Assembly: GCA_023387635.1 (NCBI GenBank)
Contig: JAEWHU010000018.1
Coordinates: forward strand, 1 to 6,532
DNA: 6,532 bases
Direction: 5' to 3'
DNA from: Bacillota bacterium
GTDB lineage: Bacteria; Bacillota; Clostridia; Lachnospirales; Lachnospiraceae
Below are positions 6,196 to 6,532 of the stretch, one piece after another. The notes under the pieces were generated by a model. The model worked only from the letters and a program-made list of their open reading frames with translations, had not been told where the DNA came from and did not search any database. The stretch's first letter is position 1; each line of letters starts with the position of its first letter. The position numbers and the translations under genes are program-made.

Positions 6196-6244
6196 AAAGA
6201 ATTAAAAAAGTTTAAAAAGTTTAAAAAAAAGCTTGCAATTCTTT
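6196..6244 (+). repeat. A/T-tract region with inverted and tandem repeats between P1 and P2
   Basis: AAAGAATT (6196-6203) and AATTCTTT (6237-6244) are perfect 8-bp inverted arms. Between them is a tandem nine-base unit (AAAAGTTTA type, about 6206-6224) and a run of eight A. Phased A-tracts such as these bend DNA and can act like UP elements before rRNA promoters, but the region is more than 80 bases upstream of P2. The right arm and following bases (AATTCTTTAAAGAG) also slightly resemble boxA. The role is inferred only. Confidence 0.45.
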
Positions 6245-6297
6245 AAAGAGAGTGTTAAACTAATTAAGTTGTCTAAAACACAGCAAAAAAATAATGA

Positions 6298-6349
6298 ATA
6301 TTCAGAAAAAATAAGTTTTAAAAAGTTGTTGACAAACAATTCTGAATAT
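6298..6349. repeat. 10-bp inverted repeat spanning the P2 promoter
   Basis: ATATTCAGAA (6298-6307) and TTCTGAATAT (6340-6349) are perfect inverted copies 32 bases apart. The right copy lies within the spacer between the P2 -35 and -10 boxes, and the left copy lies just upstream of -35. A third copy of the core, ATATTCAGA, occurs at 6160-6168 just after P1. This could be a regulator site or a duplicated promoter fragment. Confidence 0.7.
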
Positions 6350-6357
6350 GTTAAGAT
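6329..6357 (+). promoter_or_regulatory. rRNA promoter P2 (sigma-A)
   Basis: TTGACA (6329-6334) and TAAGAT (6352-6357) are separated by 17 bp, with a predicted start near 6364. It lies directly before the rRNA leader. With P1 it gives the tandem promoter arrangement usual for bacterial rRNA operons. Confidence 0.88.
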
Positions 6358-6363
6358 ATACAA

Positions 6364-6532
6364 GCGTCAAATGTAAGCGACAAAATAACTTACAGTTAGA
6401 CAAAAGAACCTTGATAATTGAACAGTAAAACAACCTTGAAAATTCTTAAAATTTTCATTCTATGAATCTTAATAGAGTAACCTCTATAAGAGATGAATAG
6501 AAACAAACCAAAACAGTAAACGTTGAGAAATC
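6364..6532 (+). other. rRNA operon leader upstream of a 16S gene
   Basis: This is the transcribed leader before a 16S rRNA gene that should start just beyond the window; no 16S sequence is visible yet. TGTAAG (6372-6377) pairs with CTTACA (6389-6394). Two boxA-like elements follow, AACCTTGATAATT (6407-6419) and AACCTTGAAAATT (6432-6444), matching at 12 of 13 bases. The first reads on into GAACAG, as in clostridial rRNA leaders. TGAAAATT (6437-6444) pairs with AATTTTCA (6450-6457). A larger stem-loop at 6458-6502 has TTCTAT pairing with ATAGAA outside, and TCTTA and TAGAG pairing with CTCTA and TAAGA inside around a TAAC loop. Such elements serve antitermination and rRNA processing in known operons; the role here is inferred from position. 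Confidence 0.82.

Overview
The window looks like a stretch of a low-GC Firmicutes chromosome, most likely a member of the Clostridia. It is strongly AT-rich, its genes have G-rich ribosome binding sites, and the rRNA end sequence and the proteins are of clostridial type. I cannot name a species. The window lies between two rRNA operons on the same strand. Bases 1-62 are the last bases of a 23S rRNA gene. Bases ~6105-6532 are the tandem promoters and leader of a following rRNA operon, whose 16S gene should begin just past the right edge.

Left part (1-760): the 23S end is followed by a short spacer and a clear rho-independent terminator at 154-178, with no 5S rRNA gene in between. Converging on this terminator from the right is a minus-strand GNAT N-acetyltransferase gene (756 to 299), broken by a frameshift. 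It has its own promoter, ribosome binding site and downstream hairpins.

Centre (960-5451): this is a drug-efflux type locus. A MarR-family repressor gene starts at TTG 1040. It is driven by a consensus sigma-A promoter (TTGACA, 17 bp, TATAAT) with a near-perfect palindrome exactly where transcription should start, which suggests autorepression. After a 189-nt leader come two overlapping genes for the half-transporters of a heterodimeric ABC exporter of the BmrC/BmrD, LmrC/LmrD and TM287/TM288 type. The first subunit carries a degenerate nucleotide-binding domain: Walker A Gly to Ala, catalytic Glu to Asp and switch His to Gln. The second has an intact Walker A and B, catalytic Glu and switch His, but an LSQGQ signature. 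Together they are predicted to form one degenerate and one hydrolytic ATP site. The MarR protein is the obvious candidate regulator of the exporter; the substrate cannot be read from the sequence.

Right part (5452-6532): a separately promoted YbaK/EbsC-type aminoacyl-tRNA deacylase gene ends inside a strong terminator. Next come two sigma-A rRNA promoters (P1 at 6105, P2 at 6329), separated by an A/T-tract-rich region with inverted repeats. A structured rRNA leader follows, carrying two copies of a boxA-like element that also occurs after the 23S gene at the left edge.

Nothing here is clearly a wholly new system. The most interesting points are the location of an efflux cassette between directly repeated rRNA operons, the missing 5S gene, the palindromes at the marR and rRNA promoters, and a possible short leader ORF before the exporter genes.
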